Shown here: positions 56,580-64,000 of the stretch, in pieces
Layout of the letters: each line of letters begins with the position of its first letter
Position numbering within the stretch: position 1 is the first letter of the stretch
Assembly: GCA_036927565.1 (NCBI GenBank)
Contig: JAYESD010000009.1
Span: 27,061,601 to 27,125,600 of the forward strand
Length of the DNA stretch: 64,000 bases
Source of the DNA: Tuctoria greenei
Lineage: Eukaryota; Streptophyta; Magnoliopsida; Poales; Poaceae
Direction: 5' to 3'
Program-made: the position numbers and the translations under genes
Notes under the pieces: model-generated
The model's database searches: none
What the model was told of the DNA's origin: nothing
The model's input: the letters and a program-made list of their open reading frames with translations, nothing else

Positions 56580-56845
56580 TATTAAAAAATTAGAAGCTTA
56601 ACTTACGTCGGCCATGGCATTCCCGTCGTATGTTAGCCCAGAGCGACTTACGTCAGCCAGGCTATGCAAACGTAAGTAAGCCCATGCTGCTACTTACGTA
56701 AGTTAGTTAATTTATGACTAAACCATTACGTCAGCCAATAACCGTTGTTATTAAGCAAAAACCGTTAGAAGTTAGTTAATTACAACGGTTTAGGCCTTAA
56801 TTACGATTACTTAGGCCGACGTAAGTCAGTCGCATTCCTGTAGTG
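56580..56845. repeat. Right subterminal and terminal repeats of E
   Basis: AACTTACGTCGG units and complements, then ATTCCTGTAGTG at 56834-56845, reverse of CACTACAGGAAT. Followed by AAT. Confidence 0.88.
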
Positions 56846-57802
56846 AATTTAAACTACTACAATATATTTGAACTAATTATATTACCATTTGATGAATTTC
56901 ATATTTATCATGTTATTTACTACAGGTATATGAATTGTATACAATTTTTACAATTATTTACCAAACTGATAAATAATTTTAGTGAAATATATAATTATTT
57001 GTATGGTATACCCTTTGATAAATTCTTAGACACGTCATTCTCTGATGCAGCCCTCTTTTGTGATTGATCGGAGCCCGTGGATCCTGTGAAAAGGGAGAGG
57101 GAGATCCAGCTTCTCCATGTATGACCAAAACATCTGGCTTCAAGTGCTTGCAGCATGTAGCCTAGGGATGCAAGCGGGACGGCACGTGGCTGGCCGCCCC
57201 ACATCCTCCTCGCGTCGCAAGTCACTGGCGGGTGTCGTGCGTCCGTTCCGTATAAGCCGCTACATTAATGTCAAGTCCCGCTACGCCCACTCCGTCTCGC
57301 ATACGTCGTTGCCGGCTTCTGTGCCCACAGCAGGGCAAAGCGGTGGAGGGCGAGGCGTTCCCATGGTAGAGATCAGCTAGTCTGTTTTGTTTCTCATTTT
57401 GCGACCTCATGCTCGCTGCTCATGGGTTTGCGGCGCCGCGGGCAGCCGCGTTGTCCCGTTTGGTCAAGCGGGGTATGAAGCGGGTCTTTAGTGGGATTGT
57501 GGTACGGACCGGCCTAGTGGCATTGCGAGTGGACCTGCGCCGCTTGCATCGCTAATGTAGCCCCAGTTGATGGAGTCAAACGCGTACAGATTTTTCTCCA
57601 TACGAATTTGAGGTTCTCATTTCTATTGTGCAAAACGGGAAAGAATGTTTCGACACGCTTGTCTTCCATCGTTGGAAATAGTAGGAAAGTTCTCATACAC
57701 TTCTTCCATCTGCCGGCATGTCAAGGGGTATTATATACTCCCTCCTGTATCATAATAATTGTCATTAGGACAGCTATAGTTAGTTCATTTTTAGTTCTTT
57801 TT
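56846..57802. other. Unassigned spacer between CACTA elements E and F
   Basis: No supported gene. 56850-57000 is AT-rich. 57130-57560 is a GC-rich island with short ORFs on both strands but no domain. TACTCCCTCCTGTATCATAA at 57736 is a Stowaway/Tourist-like outer end without a visible partner, perhaps cut by F. Confidence 0.5.
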
Positions 57803-58219
57803 CACTACTACAGAAAGCATTTTCACAGGCGCCTCAATTTTTCAAACACGGGTGGTCCGTAAACAAATACGATTGTGATGACGAATGATATAATTATCGC
57901 CTGTGATGACAGAACATCACAGGCGGATTTTAAAAAACAACCGCTTGGGTAAATACATAGCTTTCTCAGGCGGTTATTAATTAAGAACATCACAGGCGGA
58001 TTTTAAAAAACAACCGCTTGGGTAAATACATAGTAACAAACTTCACAGGCGGTTCTTAATTAACCAACGCCTGGGTAAATACATGATTTTCACGGGCGGT
58101 CATTGTTTAAGAACCGTATGTACTGGTTCAATCATCACAAGCGGTTTTTAGTGAAGAACCGCTTGGGGAAAGTCATTGTTTTTACAGGCTGCTTGTTAAT
58201 TAGGAACCGTCTGTGATGT
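57803..58219. repeat. Left terminal and subterminal repeats of F
   Basis: CACTACTACAG end, then TCACAGGCGGTT / AACCGCTTGGG units in both orientations. A perfect 50-bp direct duplication is present (57911-57960 and 57984-58033). Confidence 0.88.
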
Positions 58220-58608
58220 TGATAAGCTCATGTTAAGCTAATCCTTGCACAACAAGCTCTTGTAGATGCAAGTCACACCCGTGACTCATCATTTGGATTG
58301 TTGAAAGCCTCAATTGAAGCCTGACGATCCTTGGAAGGATTTTCACATCCATTTGAAGGATTTATTTCCCTCCTGTCCATTTGAAAACTTAGGAAGATGC
58401 TCCTTTCTTAGTTTTAATGCTTAAATATATTGACTAAAAATTAGTATCTACCCTCTTAGTGCTTCACACAAGCGAGAAAGCGAACAACTTCGATCACAAA
58501 TCTTGTTTTCACCCATTCATAGGGATTTCACCTTAATCTTTCAAGCATAGATTTATCAATAAGTGAAGCTTCCTTATCACACATGTTAATGGCTGTTATA
58601 AGCGAAGG
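58220..58608 (-). pseudogene. SNF2 helicase fragment, outer segment of left arm
   Basis: On the minus strand it reads as the linker and helicase block also seen at 58950-59480 on the plus strand: DKSMLERLR and TRFVIEVVRF near 58500, then SIEAFNNPNDESRV and LASTRACC near 58270. Stops and frameshifts present. It is the mirror copy of the right arm. Confidence 0.65.
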
Positions 58609-58787
58609 ATGTGCCAAAGCAAACAAAAATTGAATTGGACTGGAGACAAAGAGATCCTGCATATGAGTGGCAATGTCCAGGTTAGACAGCGTGAAGCTAT
58701 GATGGCAACCTTCAACAACATGAAAAGTGATGTTAAGGTTATGCTTGCATCAACCAAGGCATGTTGTGAGGGTATAACACTTGTTGG
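58609..58787 (+). pseudogene. SNF2 helicase fragment, inner segment of left arm
   Basis: Plus-strand reading contains KEILHMSGNVQVRQREAMM, ATFNNMKSDVKVMLAST and KACCEGITLVGAS: the SNF2 C-terminal helicase block up to motif V (LAS-x-x-AC-x-EGI-x-L-x-GAS). The reverse-complement partner 58809-58950 codes nearly the same on the minus strand (RQHESMMAAFNNMKSDAKVM). Not a gene by itself; a captured fragment. Confidence 0.75.
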
Positions 58788-58949
58788 GGCAAGCATAACC
58801 GTGATGCTCCAACAAGTGTTATGCCTTGCCTTGTTGATGCAAGCATAACCTTAGCATCACTTTTCATGTTGTTGAAGGCTGCCATCATAGATTCATGTTG
58901 TCTAACCTGGATATTATCACTCATATGCAACATCTCTTTGTCTTCAGTC

Positions 58950-59803
58950 CCGTTGAGATTTTGTTAGCTTCGACACACCCTTCACTTGTAACTGCCATTA
59001 ACATGTCTGATGAGGAAGTTTCACTTGTTGATAAATCTATGCTTGAAAGATTAAGGTCAAATTCCTATGAAAATGGTAAAAAAAGATTTGTGATTGAGGT
59101 TATTCACTTCATCGCTTGTGTGAAGCACTAAGAGAGATGGTACTAATTTGTGGTCAATATATTCAGCCATTAGAACTAATAAAGTAGCATCTTCGTAAGT
59201 TTTTAAAATGGAGAGAAGAGAAAGAAATCTTTCAGTGCTTGTTTGAGTGTACTGAACCTAATTGGATTGAAGTGGATTGGAGTGAACAATGAACTAATTT
59301 TCTCCTCAATCCACCTCAATCCACTTACATTGAAGTGGATCCACTGCTATCGAAACAAGTCCTCAAATGGATAGGAAGTATCATCAGACTTCGATTGAAG
59401 CTTTCAACAATCCAAATGATGAGTCCCGAATGTTACTTGCATCTACAAGAGCTTGTTGTGAAGGGATTAGCTTGACAGGAGCTTTAAGAGTTGTGCTTCT
59501 AGATGTTGTTTGGAACCAAGCTGTTGGAAGGCAAGCCTGATCATCATAGGTCAGAAGAAATTTATATAACACATTCAATTTGATAACTTATGGAACAGGT
59601 GAAGGTAATAAATATGATAGTCAACAAGCCAAAAAGGATCACTTGTCCAAATTAGTCTTCTCTACAGAAGCTGAACTTAATAATGTTCGAAACATGCTAT
59701 CTAAAGTTGAAATAGAGCATTGTTCTAAGTTGATTTCAGATGATACAAATATATACAATATATATCATACATTTTTTCCAGCATTGACATCTTCTCGCAT
59801 ATA
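58950..59803 (+). pseudogene. SNF2 (CLASSY-like) helicase C-terminal fragment
   Basis: Plus strand, in order: LLASTHPSLVTAINMSDEE, VDKSMLERLRSNSYENGKK, RFVIEVIHFIACVKH (to TAA 59129), QYIQPLELIK and LRKFLKWREEKEIF; then after the MITE SIEAFNNPNDESRMLLAST, RACCEGISLTGALRVVLLDV, VWNQAVGRQA; then after frameshifts IGQKKF, LITYGTGEGNKYDSQQAKKD and HLSKLVFST. This is the SNF2 helicase C lobe with motifs V and VI (usual RQA-x-x-RAYRIGQKK). VVLLDVVWN and KKDxLSxLVFS are, from memory, characteristic of plant CLASSY-type (CLSY/DRD1 group) remodelers rather than ISWI or RAD54 types. No introns interrupt the segment. Defective; presumably captured from a host gene elsewhere. Confidence 0.7.
59238..59359. 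mobile_element. Small MITE inside the SNF2 fragment
   Basis: 122 bp starting GCTTGTTT and ending AAACAAG, with internal inverted segments GGATTGAAGTGGATTGG / CAATCCACTTACATTG. Absent from the left arm of the inverted repeat, so inserted after the duplication. Confidence 0.65.
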
Positions 59804-60424
59804 GGGTTTCAAATCATTTTTAATGCTTCTCTCTACGCGCTTGATGTTTTCTGGTTCGGCAAAAAGCTACATCTCTTCATACTGATTATATTCCTCTTCA
59901 TTATCTCCCACATTCTCAACGCCAACAATATTTTGCTTTCCAGAAACAACTACGTGCATCTTCTTAGTTTCTGGATCTTGTACATAAAAAACTTGTGCAA
60001 CACTATCGGCGAGAAACCATAGGTCATCTTTATAACCCACTTTATTCAAGTCTTCCAGTGTCAGCCCGTAATTGTCCACTTTCACACCATCAGGATGTTT
60101 GACCCATTGGCACTTAAATATTGGCATTACCATTCTTTCGCCATAATCGAGTTCCCATATTTCCTCTATGAACCCGAAGTATGTGGTCTTCTGCCCTTGT
60201 GAATCATAAGCCTCAATACGAACACCACTATTTTGTGCAACACTCTTACTGTCTTTTTCTTTAGTGTAAAATGTGTAACCATTGATGTCATATGTTTGCC
60301 ATGATGTCACCAAAGCAGATGGGACAGAAGCTAACTTCTTCATTGTTGCCTCTTCTATAGAGTTTCCATATGGTATATTTTTGTCCATTAACCATTCAGT
60401 GAAACATCTTATGTGCTCTTTCAT
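59785..60424 (-). pseudogene. Element F transposase C-terminus (DUF4216)
   Basis: Open 60424-59867: WQTYDINGYTFYTKEKDSKS, then the DUF4216 core GFIEEIWELDYGERMVMPIF, KCQWVKHPDGVKVDNYGLT, LADSVAQVFYVQDPETKKMH. The stop at 59867 is a TAG within QYEEM-stop-LFAEPENIKRVE; the frame continues to about 59785, so it is probably a CAG-to-TAG change and the true protein was longer. Downstream lies the captured SNF2 segment. Confidence 0.82.
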
Positions 60425-60427
60425 GAT

Positions 60428-61357
60428 CTAGTCCTCTGTGCGGTCTTGGTTTTTTTCGCGAAGCTCAATTTGGTGTTCCTTGATGTACGACTCAGCTATT
60501 GGGAGCTGTTGTAGCACACCAAAATGTGCACGGTGTACATTCTTGTAATCTTGAATGATAAAAGTTTTCTTACCCACTTTGCCTCTCCCACATAGTCTAC
60601 CCTCATGTACTGGTATAGGCACACCTATCGGTTTTCCATCTTTGATGTAATCAGTGCAACCCTCAATCACTTCTTCAGTGGTGTATCCTTTCATAATTGA
60701 ACCCTCTGGGTGAGCACGGTTCCGCACATAACCTTTTAATACTCCTAAATATCTCTCCAACAAAAACATATGATGTAAATATAGTGGCCCCAATGCTTTT
60801 ATCTGATCAACAAGATGTATGATTAGGTGTACTTGCATATCAGAAAAGGATGGTGGGAAACACATCTCAAGCTTGCATATAGTCTTGATGATGTATGTTT
60901 TTAGATAGTCTAAATCTTTAAGTGCTATCACCTTTTGCGATACTGCATTGAAGAAGTAACACAAACGTGTGATTACAACTTTTATATGCTCAGGTTTGAT
61001 GACTCTTATTGCAATGGCAAGGAACATTGTCATCATCATGTGACAGTCTTGAGAATTATAGCCGTATAAAGACAAGTCTTTCATCGAGACTAATTTGCGG
61101 ATATTGGATGAGAAACTTGTGGACACTTTGATCCCATGCAAGCATTCGCAAATTGATTTTTTCTCTTCTAGTGTCAAGTTGTAGCTGGCTAGGGGAAGGT
61201 AATGCTTCCCATTCGCCTTTTCTACTGGATGAAGCTCAGGTCTCAAATCAAGATTTACTAGGTCCATACGTGAATTTAATCCATCCTTTGTTTTCCACAG
61301 AATGTCTAGCAAGGTCCCAATGATGCTGTCAAATACATTCTTTGTAACGTGCATCAA
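60428..61357 (-). pseudogene. Element F transposase, DUF4218 region
   Basis: A 309-codon open stretch: LMHVTKNVFDSIIGTLLDIL-like start, RPELHPVEKANGKHYLPLAS, SSNIRKLVSMKDLSLYGYNS, QDCHMMMTMFLAIAIR, PSFSDMQVHLIIHLVDQIKA, LGPLYLHHMFLLERYLGVLK, GYVRNRAHPEGSI. This is the DUF4218 domain of TNP2 transposases. The preceding block (61365-61988) is in another frame, and the following DUF4216 block shares this frame, separated by a single stop at 60428. So it is a segment of one damaged gene. Confidence 0.85.
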
Positions 61358-61364
61358 ATCAATA

Positions 61365-62245
61365 CTATGTCAAAATTCTAGATTCTTCCAATACGGAAGA
61401 TACTTGAAAAAAATTGATTGTTTTTGAAAGCCATGTCAGTTGTATCACCCGAAGATGTACTTTTCTTTCTCTTATTCCTTTACATTTTTTGCCCTTACCG
61501 AAAGCAATATGAATGTTCTTGACCATTTCGAACACAAGTTTTCCACTGTATGGTTTTGGTGCAGTATCTTTTTCGATTTTGTTATAAAATTGTTCTTTCA
61601 TCTTCCTATACTTGTGTTTGTCTGTCAAGAACCGCTGGTGTCTCATGTACACCGTCTTTTTGGATGAAGTGAGGTATAGAAATCCAGTTCTATCCATGCA
61701 CCTTACACAACCTTTCTTCCCTTTCATTTGTCCCGATAATGTAAACAGTCTGGGATAATCATGCACGGTAATGAATATTATTGCTCTTAGCGTGAAATAC
61801 TCCCGCTTGTACTCATCCCATGTACATACCCCTTCATTCCACAATTTTGCCATATCATCCATTAAAGGTTCCAAGAACAAATCAATTTCGATGTCGGGTT
61901 GTTTCGGACCTTGGATAAGAACAGATAACAAGATATATTTCCTTTTGTGACACAACCACATCGGTAGGTTGTACATCGTTAAGATCACAGGTCATGTGTT
62001 GTGTATGCTCCTTTTTTCACCAAACGGATTCATTCCGTCTGTACCCAAGGCAAACCTTAAATTTTTTATTTCCTTTGCAAATTATGGATACTGAATATCA
62101 AAATTTTTCCACTGCGTTGCATCACCAGGGTGTCGAATATGTTTTTCATTCTTCTTGTGCTGCTCGGAATGTGAACGCATAAGTTCAGCCTCCCTAGGGT
62201 TTGAAAACAAACGCTTCAAGCGATCAATTACAGGAAGGTACCACA
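61365..62245 (-). pseudogene. Element F transposase, TNP2/Transposase_21 core
   Basis: Broken upstream part 62245-61990 with WYLPVIDRLKRLFSNPREAE and HPGDATQWKNFDIQYP, the hallmark entry to Transposase_21. Open 61988-61365: MYNLPMWLCHKRKYILLSVL, IQGPKQPDIEIDLFLEPLMD, then FTLSGQMKGKKGCVRCMDRT. The GPKxPGxxIDxxLxPLxxDL-type motif is conserved. A stop or frameshift near 61990 and another near 61362 break the gene. Confidence 0.82.
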
Positions 62246-62880
62246 TCATCTAGGCAGGAATTTTTCTCTTATTCTTCTCGTCTGCGTTGCCAGAAGTATC
62301 GTCATCGTCACCTTCAAGACCAATAATAAACTTCTTATTCTTCTGAGACATTTTTATGTTGGTAACATACTGGTGATTGTAGTCCTTCTTATATCTACTG
62401 ACACCACGGATGGGGCATCTAGTTGCGAGCTCATGCCCTTTGCAATACAAAATACAATGGTTCACACAAGCGTGTATTTTTGTCACACCTAGTGCCATCG
62501 GACAAAGAAGTTTCTTCGCTTTATAAGTGCTCCTGGGAAGTTAATTTGGATTTGGAAGAATTTCTATCAAAATATTCAAAAGATCAGAGAAACTACAATT
62601 GGACCATCTGTGTGTGGCTTTCAACTTCAGAGAAACTCTTTATCACGACCGTTTGATTCATCATATAAAAGCTTCGTTGCCGCATTCTGCAATGTCTCCA
62701 TTTTACTTAAACCTTTACTTGCTCCCATCTAAGTCAATACATATGGTTCAATGTGATGCAACATCTCCTCACAATCGAACATATCATCATCATCACCATC
62801 TTGATTGTCACTACCATCATTGATATCAACATTATCGTCATCTAAACCTCTCTCATCATCTTTATCCACTTCATGTGTAT
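62246..62880 (-). pseudogene. Element F transposase, damaged linker region
   Basis: Minus-strand frames are broken. 62498-62250 is open in a TNP2-like stretch (the usual C-P-x-CG entry is altered; HELATRCPIRGVSRYKKDYN), and 62820-62690 codes an acidic DEDD-like run followed by CEEMLHHIEPY. The plus-strand His-rich ORF at 62599-62823 is its antisense shadow. Confidence 0.6.
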
Positions 62881-63123
62881 CTAACTCACCATGCTTTGTC
62901 CATATTGTGTAGTTTTTTTAAAATCTCTTTTCACCAAATTAGATTGGATTACTATAGTATCTATCCAAGCAATCTTATTTTCGCAGTCGACACATGGACA
63001 TAATATGTCATCTATCTTTTGCAACTTCGCATGTCTCTTAGATGCTTCAATAAAATTTGCAACATTATAAATGTACATAGGATCGGGTCTTGGTATGTTA
63101 TACATCCATGCTCGATGGTCCAT
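62881..63123 (-). CDS. Element F transposase N-terminus (Transposase-associated domain)
   Basis: ATG at 63123: MDHRAWMYNIPRPDPMYIYN, then VANFIEASKRHAKLQKIDDI and LCPCVDCENKIAW. The RxWMY start and CPCxxCxN are the conserved N-terminal domain of CACTA TNP2 transposases. The ORF ends at 62881 by frameshift into the linker. Partial coding region of the damaged gene. Confidence 0.82.
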   Translation of the reverse strand: MDHRAWMYNIPRPDPMYIYNVANFIEASKRHAKLQKIDDILCPCVDCENKIAWIDTIVIQSNLVKRDFKKTTQYGQSMVS

Positions 63124-63755
63124 GCTTCAATAACAGATTTTTTGTAAGATTTATAAAATTTGGCCATAGATATTTCCTAAAGGTCTTCTATAAAATGAAT
63201 TTACATAGACATAACAAGTCTGTATCATATGAGTGAATACCGGTATCATGTACGTCTGTTCATAAGAGTTCCAAGAAAACTTGTTTCATAATTTTCTCAA
63301 CTTCCTAGTGGCCATAATGGATTTCTGAAGTTAGGCTTATTCATTGAAACATTTCATCGAACATGTGATGTGCTTGTATTCATTTTCAATCTTTAATCCT
63401 TCAAATCTACTTCTTGTTCTGTAAAATTCATGGGTGAGCTCAAAGGGAGACTCAACTACCTCATTCAACATTTAATCATTCAAATCTACTACAAATCTCA
63501 AGTGGTGGTGGTGGGAGGGGGGGCTGGAGGCATATGCAAACACAACAAAACGAAACTGAAAACAAAACAAATTAAAAACATGATAGTGAAGAAGAAGTCT
63601 CTTCTAACCTTTTCTCTGTTCGAAGCTTGATCAACTGGTGAATGCAGTATCGGCCGGCGCACGGTGGAAAATTTTGGCAGCCTAGCGGCGTCGATGGAAA
63701 ATCTCTAGGGTTAGGTTTTCTGTGGTGCCCGAGGGATCTTTATATAGGCGTCGAT
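63124..63755 (-). promoter_or_regulatory. Promoter and 5' leader of F's transposase
   Basis: TATA box CTATATAAAG on the minus strand at 63738-63747, about 615 bp before the ATG and just inside the subterminal repeats, as expected for a CACTA element. ACCTAACCCTAGAG (telo-box-like) follows about 30 bp downstream. No coding evidence in between. Confidence 0.6.
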
Positions 63756-64000
63756 TTTCACAGACGGTTTTTAACGAAACAACCGCCTGTGATAAAAAAT
63801 AATAAAGTTTTTTTAGACGGTTTTTAATTGCTTCACAGGAGGTTGGTACTGAATAACTGCCTGAGGAAAAGCTTATCTCAGACGGTTATTACTTACGAAC
63901 CGCTTGAGATAATTGCTCGAGCATGTTCTTCAGTTTTCTTTTCCCTTGCTTCTTTTTATTTAGATTCCAATATAAATACTCAAACATGTATAGATTCTGC
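63756..64000. repeat. Right subterminal repeats of F, cut by the window edge
   Basis: TCACAGACGGTTTTTAACG, AACCGCCTGTGA, TCAGACGGTTATTA and AACCGCTTGAG units to 63913. No ...CTGTAGTAGTG end is reached before 64000, so the terminus lies to the right. Confidence 0.8.

Larger units (their letters stand above)
36627..56845 (+). mobile_element. Element E: complete CACTA (En/Spm) transposon split by SIRE element C
   Basis: Left end CACTACAAGAAACTCGC at 36627; right end ...CGCATTCCTGTAGTG at 56845. Perfect 3-bp target duplication AAT at 36624-36626 and 56846-56848. Subterminal ACTTACGTCGG repeats at both ends. Two genes on the plus strand: a TNP2-type transposase (38169-53364, interrupted by C) and a second multi-exon Transposase_24-like gene (53586-56447). 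Without C it is about 8.4 kb. Both genes have stops or rearrangements, so it is probably no longer autonomous. Same family and orientation as E' only 170 bp away. Confidence 0.93.
58220..59486. repeat. Large inverted repeat of captured SNF2 helicase sequence
   Basis: Left arm 58220-58787 and right arm 58809-59486; 21-nt loop between AACACTTGTTGG and CCAACAAGTGTT. The right arm is longer only because of a 122-bp MITE (59238-59359). Arms about 80-85% identical by eye over the stretch 58450-58620 / 58950-59130. Each arm has an inner helicase segment reading towards the loop and an outer one reading away, with similar but not identical protein sequence. A transcript through it in either direction would fold into a long hairpin. 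Confidence 0.88.
57803..64000 (-). mobile_element. Element F: CACTA transposon carrying SNF2 gene fragments (right end outside window)
   Basis: Left end CACTACTACAGAAAGC at 57803. Subterminal repeats CACAGGCGG / CCGCCTGTG at 57820-58215 and again at 63756-63915, the latter near the unseen right end. Minus-strand TNP2-type transposase from 63123 to about 59785. Between transposase and left end lies captured SNF2 helicase sequence arranged as an inverted repeat. TIR type CACTACTACAGAAA and the subterminal unit differ from E, so a different CACTA family. The element is at least 6.2 kb. Confidence 0.88.

Noticed and set aside
57117..57410. ORFs on both strands in the GC-rich island at 57130-57560
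   Set aside because: No recognisable domain and no conserved start context; kept as unassigned spacer.

Overview
This is nuclear DNA of a flowering plant, very probably a grass. It is almost wall to wall transposable elements, many nested in one another. The evidence is: three SIRE-lineage Ty1/copia retrotransposons with initiator-Met tRNA primer sites, long LTRs and an extra env-like gene; large CACTA (En/Spm) transposons with TNP2-type transposases; Stowaway-like MITEs; a long-TIR MULE-like element; and gene structure with introns. I see no intact host gene, no rRNA or tRNA gene and nothing prokaryotic.

Layout. 1-2227 is flanking sequence with two Stowaway-like MITEs. 2228-32759 is an old short-LTR copia element (D). 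Its 5' LTR is broken by a MULE-like element (2242-3998). Its protease/integrase region is split by SIRE element A (6155-30308), whose gag is in turn split by SIRE element B (9138-21375, perfect 5-bp target duplication). 32760-33434 holds a LINE reverse-transcriptase remnant. 33435-36456 is the right half of a CACTA element (E'). 36627-56845 is a complete CACTA element (E, 3-bp duplication AAT, CACTACA ends) split by a young minus-strand SIRE element (C, 40621-52403, perfect CTTTC duplication). 56846-57802 is unassigned spacer. 57803 to beyond the window end is a third CACTA element (F), with its transposase on the minus strand.

Nested order and LTR divergence agree: A's LTRs are visibly more diverged than B's (about 35 differences in 1.4 kb by eye), and C's differ least (about 25 in 1.56 kb). 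C has an intact pol with YVDD and an intact env-like ORF, and only one stop in gag. B has a full-length pol frame, but its RT motif lacks the Tyr of YVDD. D, A and both E genes are clearly pseudogenes.

Most striking: (1) CACTA element F carries fragments of a host SNF2 helicase, best matching from memory the CLASSY group of RNA-directed DNA methylation factors. They are arranged as a large near-perfectly positioned inverted repeat (58220-58787 / 58809-59486) that would fold into a long hairpin RNA. (2) CACTA element E carries its own, independent inverted duplication (53859-53994 / 54169-54304) covering a splice acceptor and exon of its second gene. (3) Each SIRE family carries tens of copies of a short quasi-palindrome (CGGACTAGTCCG in A and C, a CCGGATCATCCG-type in B), clustered in the LTR and in the pol-env spacer; in C it has also entered the gag coding region as in-frame Arg-Thr-Ser-Pro repeats. 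(4) Splice-site-like signals sit at the gag/pol boundary of all three SIRE elements, and a roughly 310-nt intron-like segment sits just before the env-like start in A and C.
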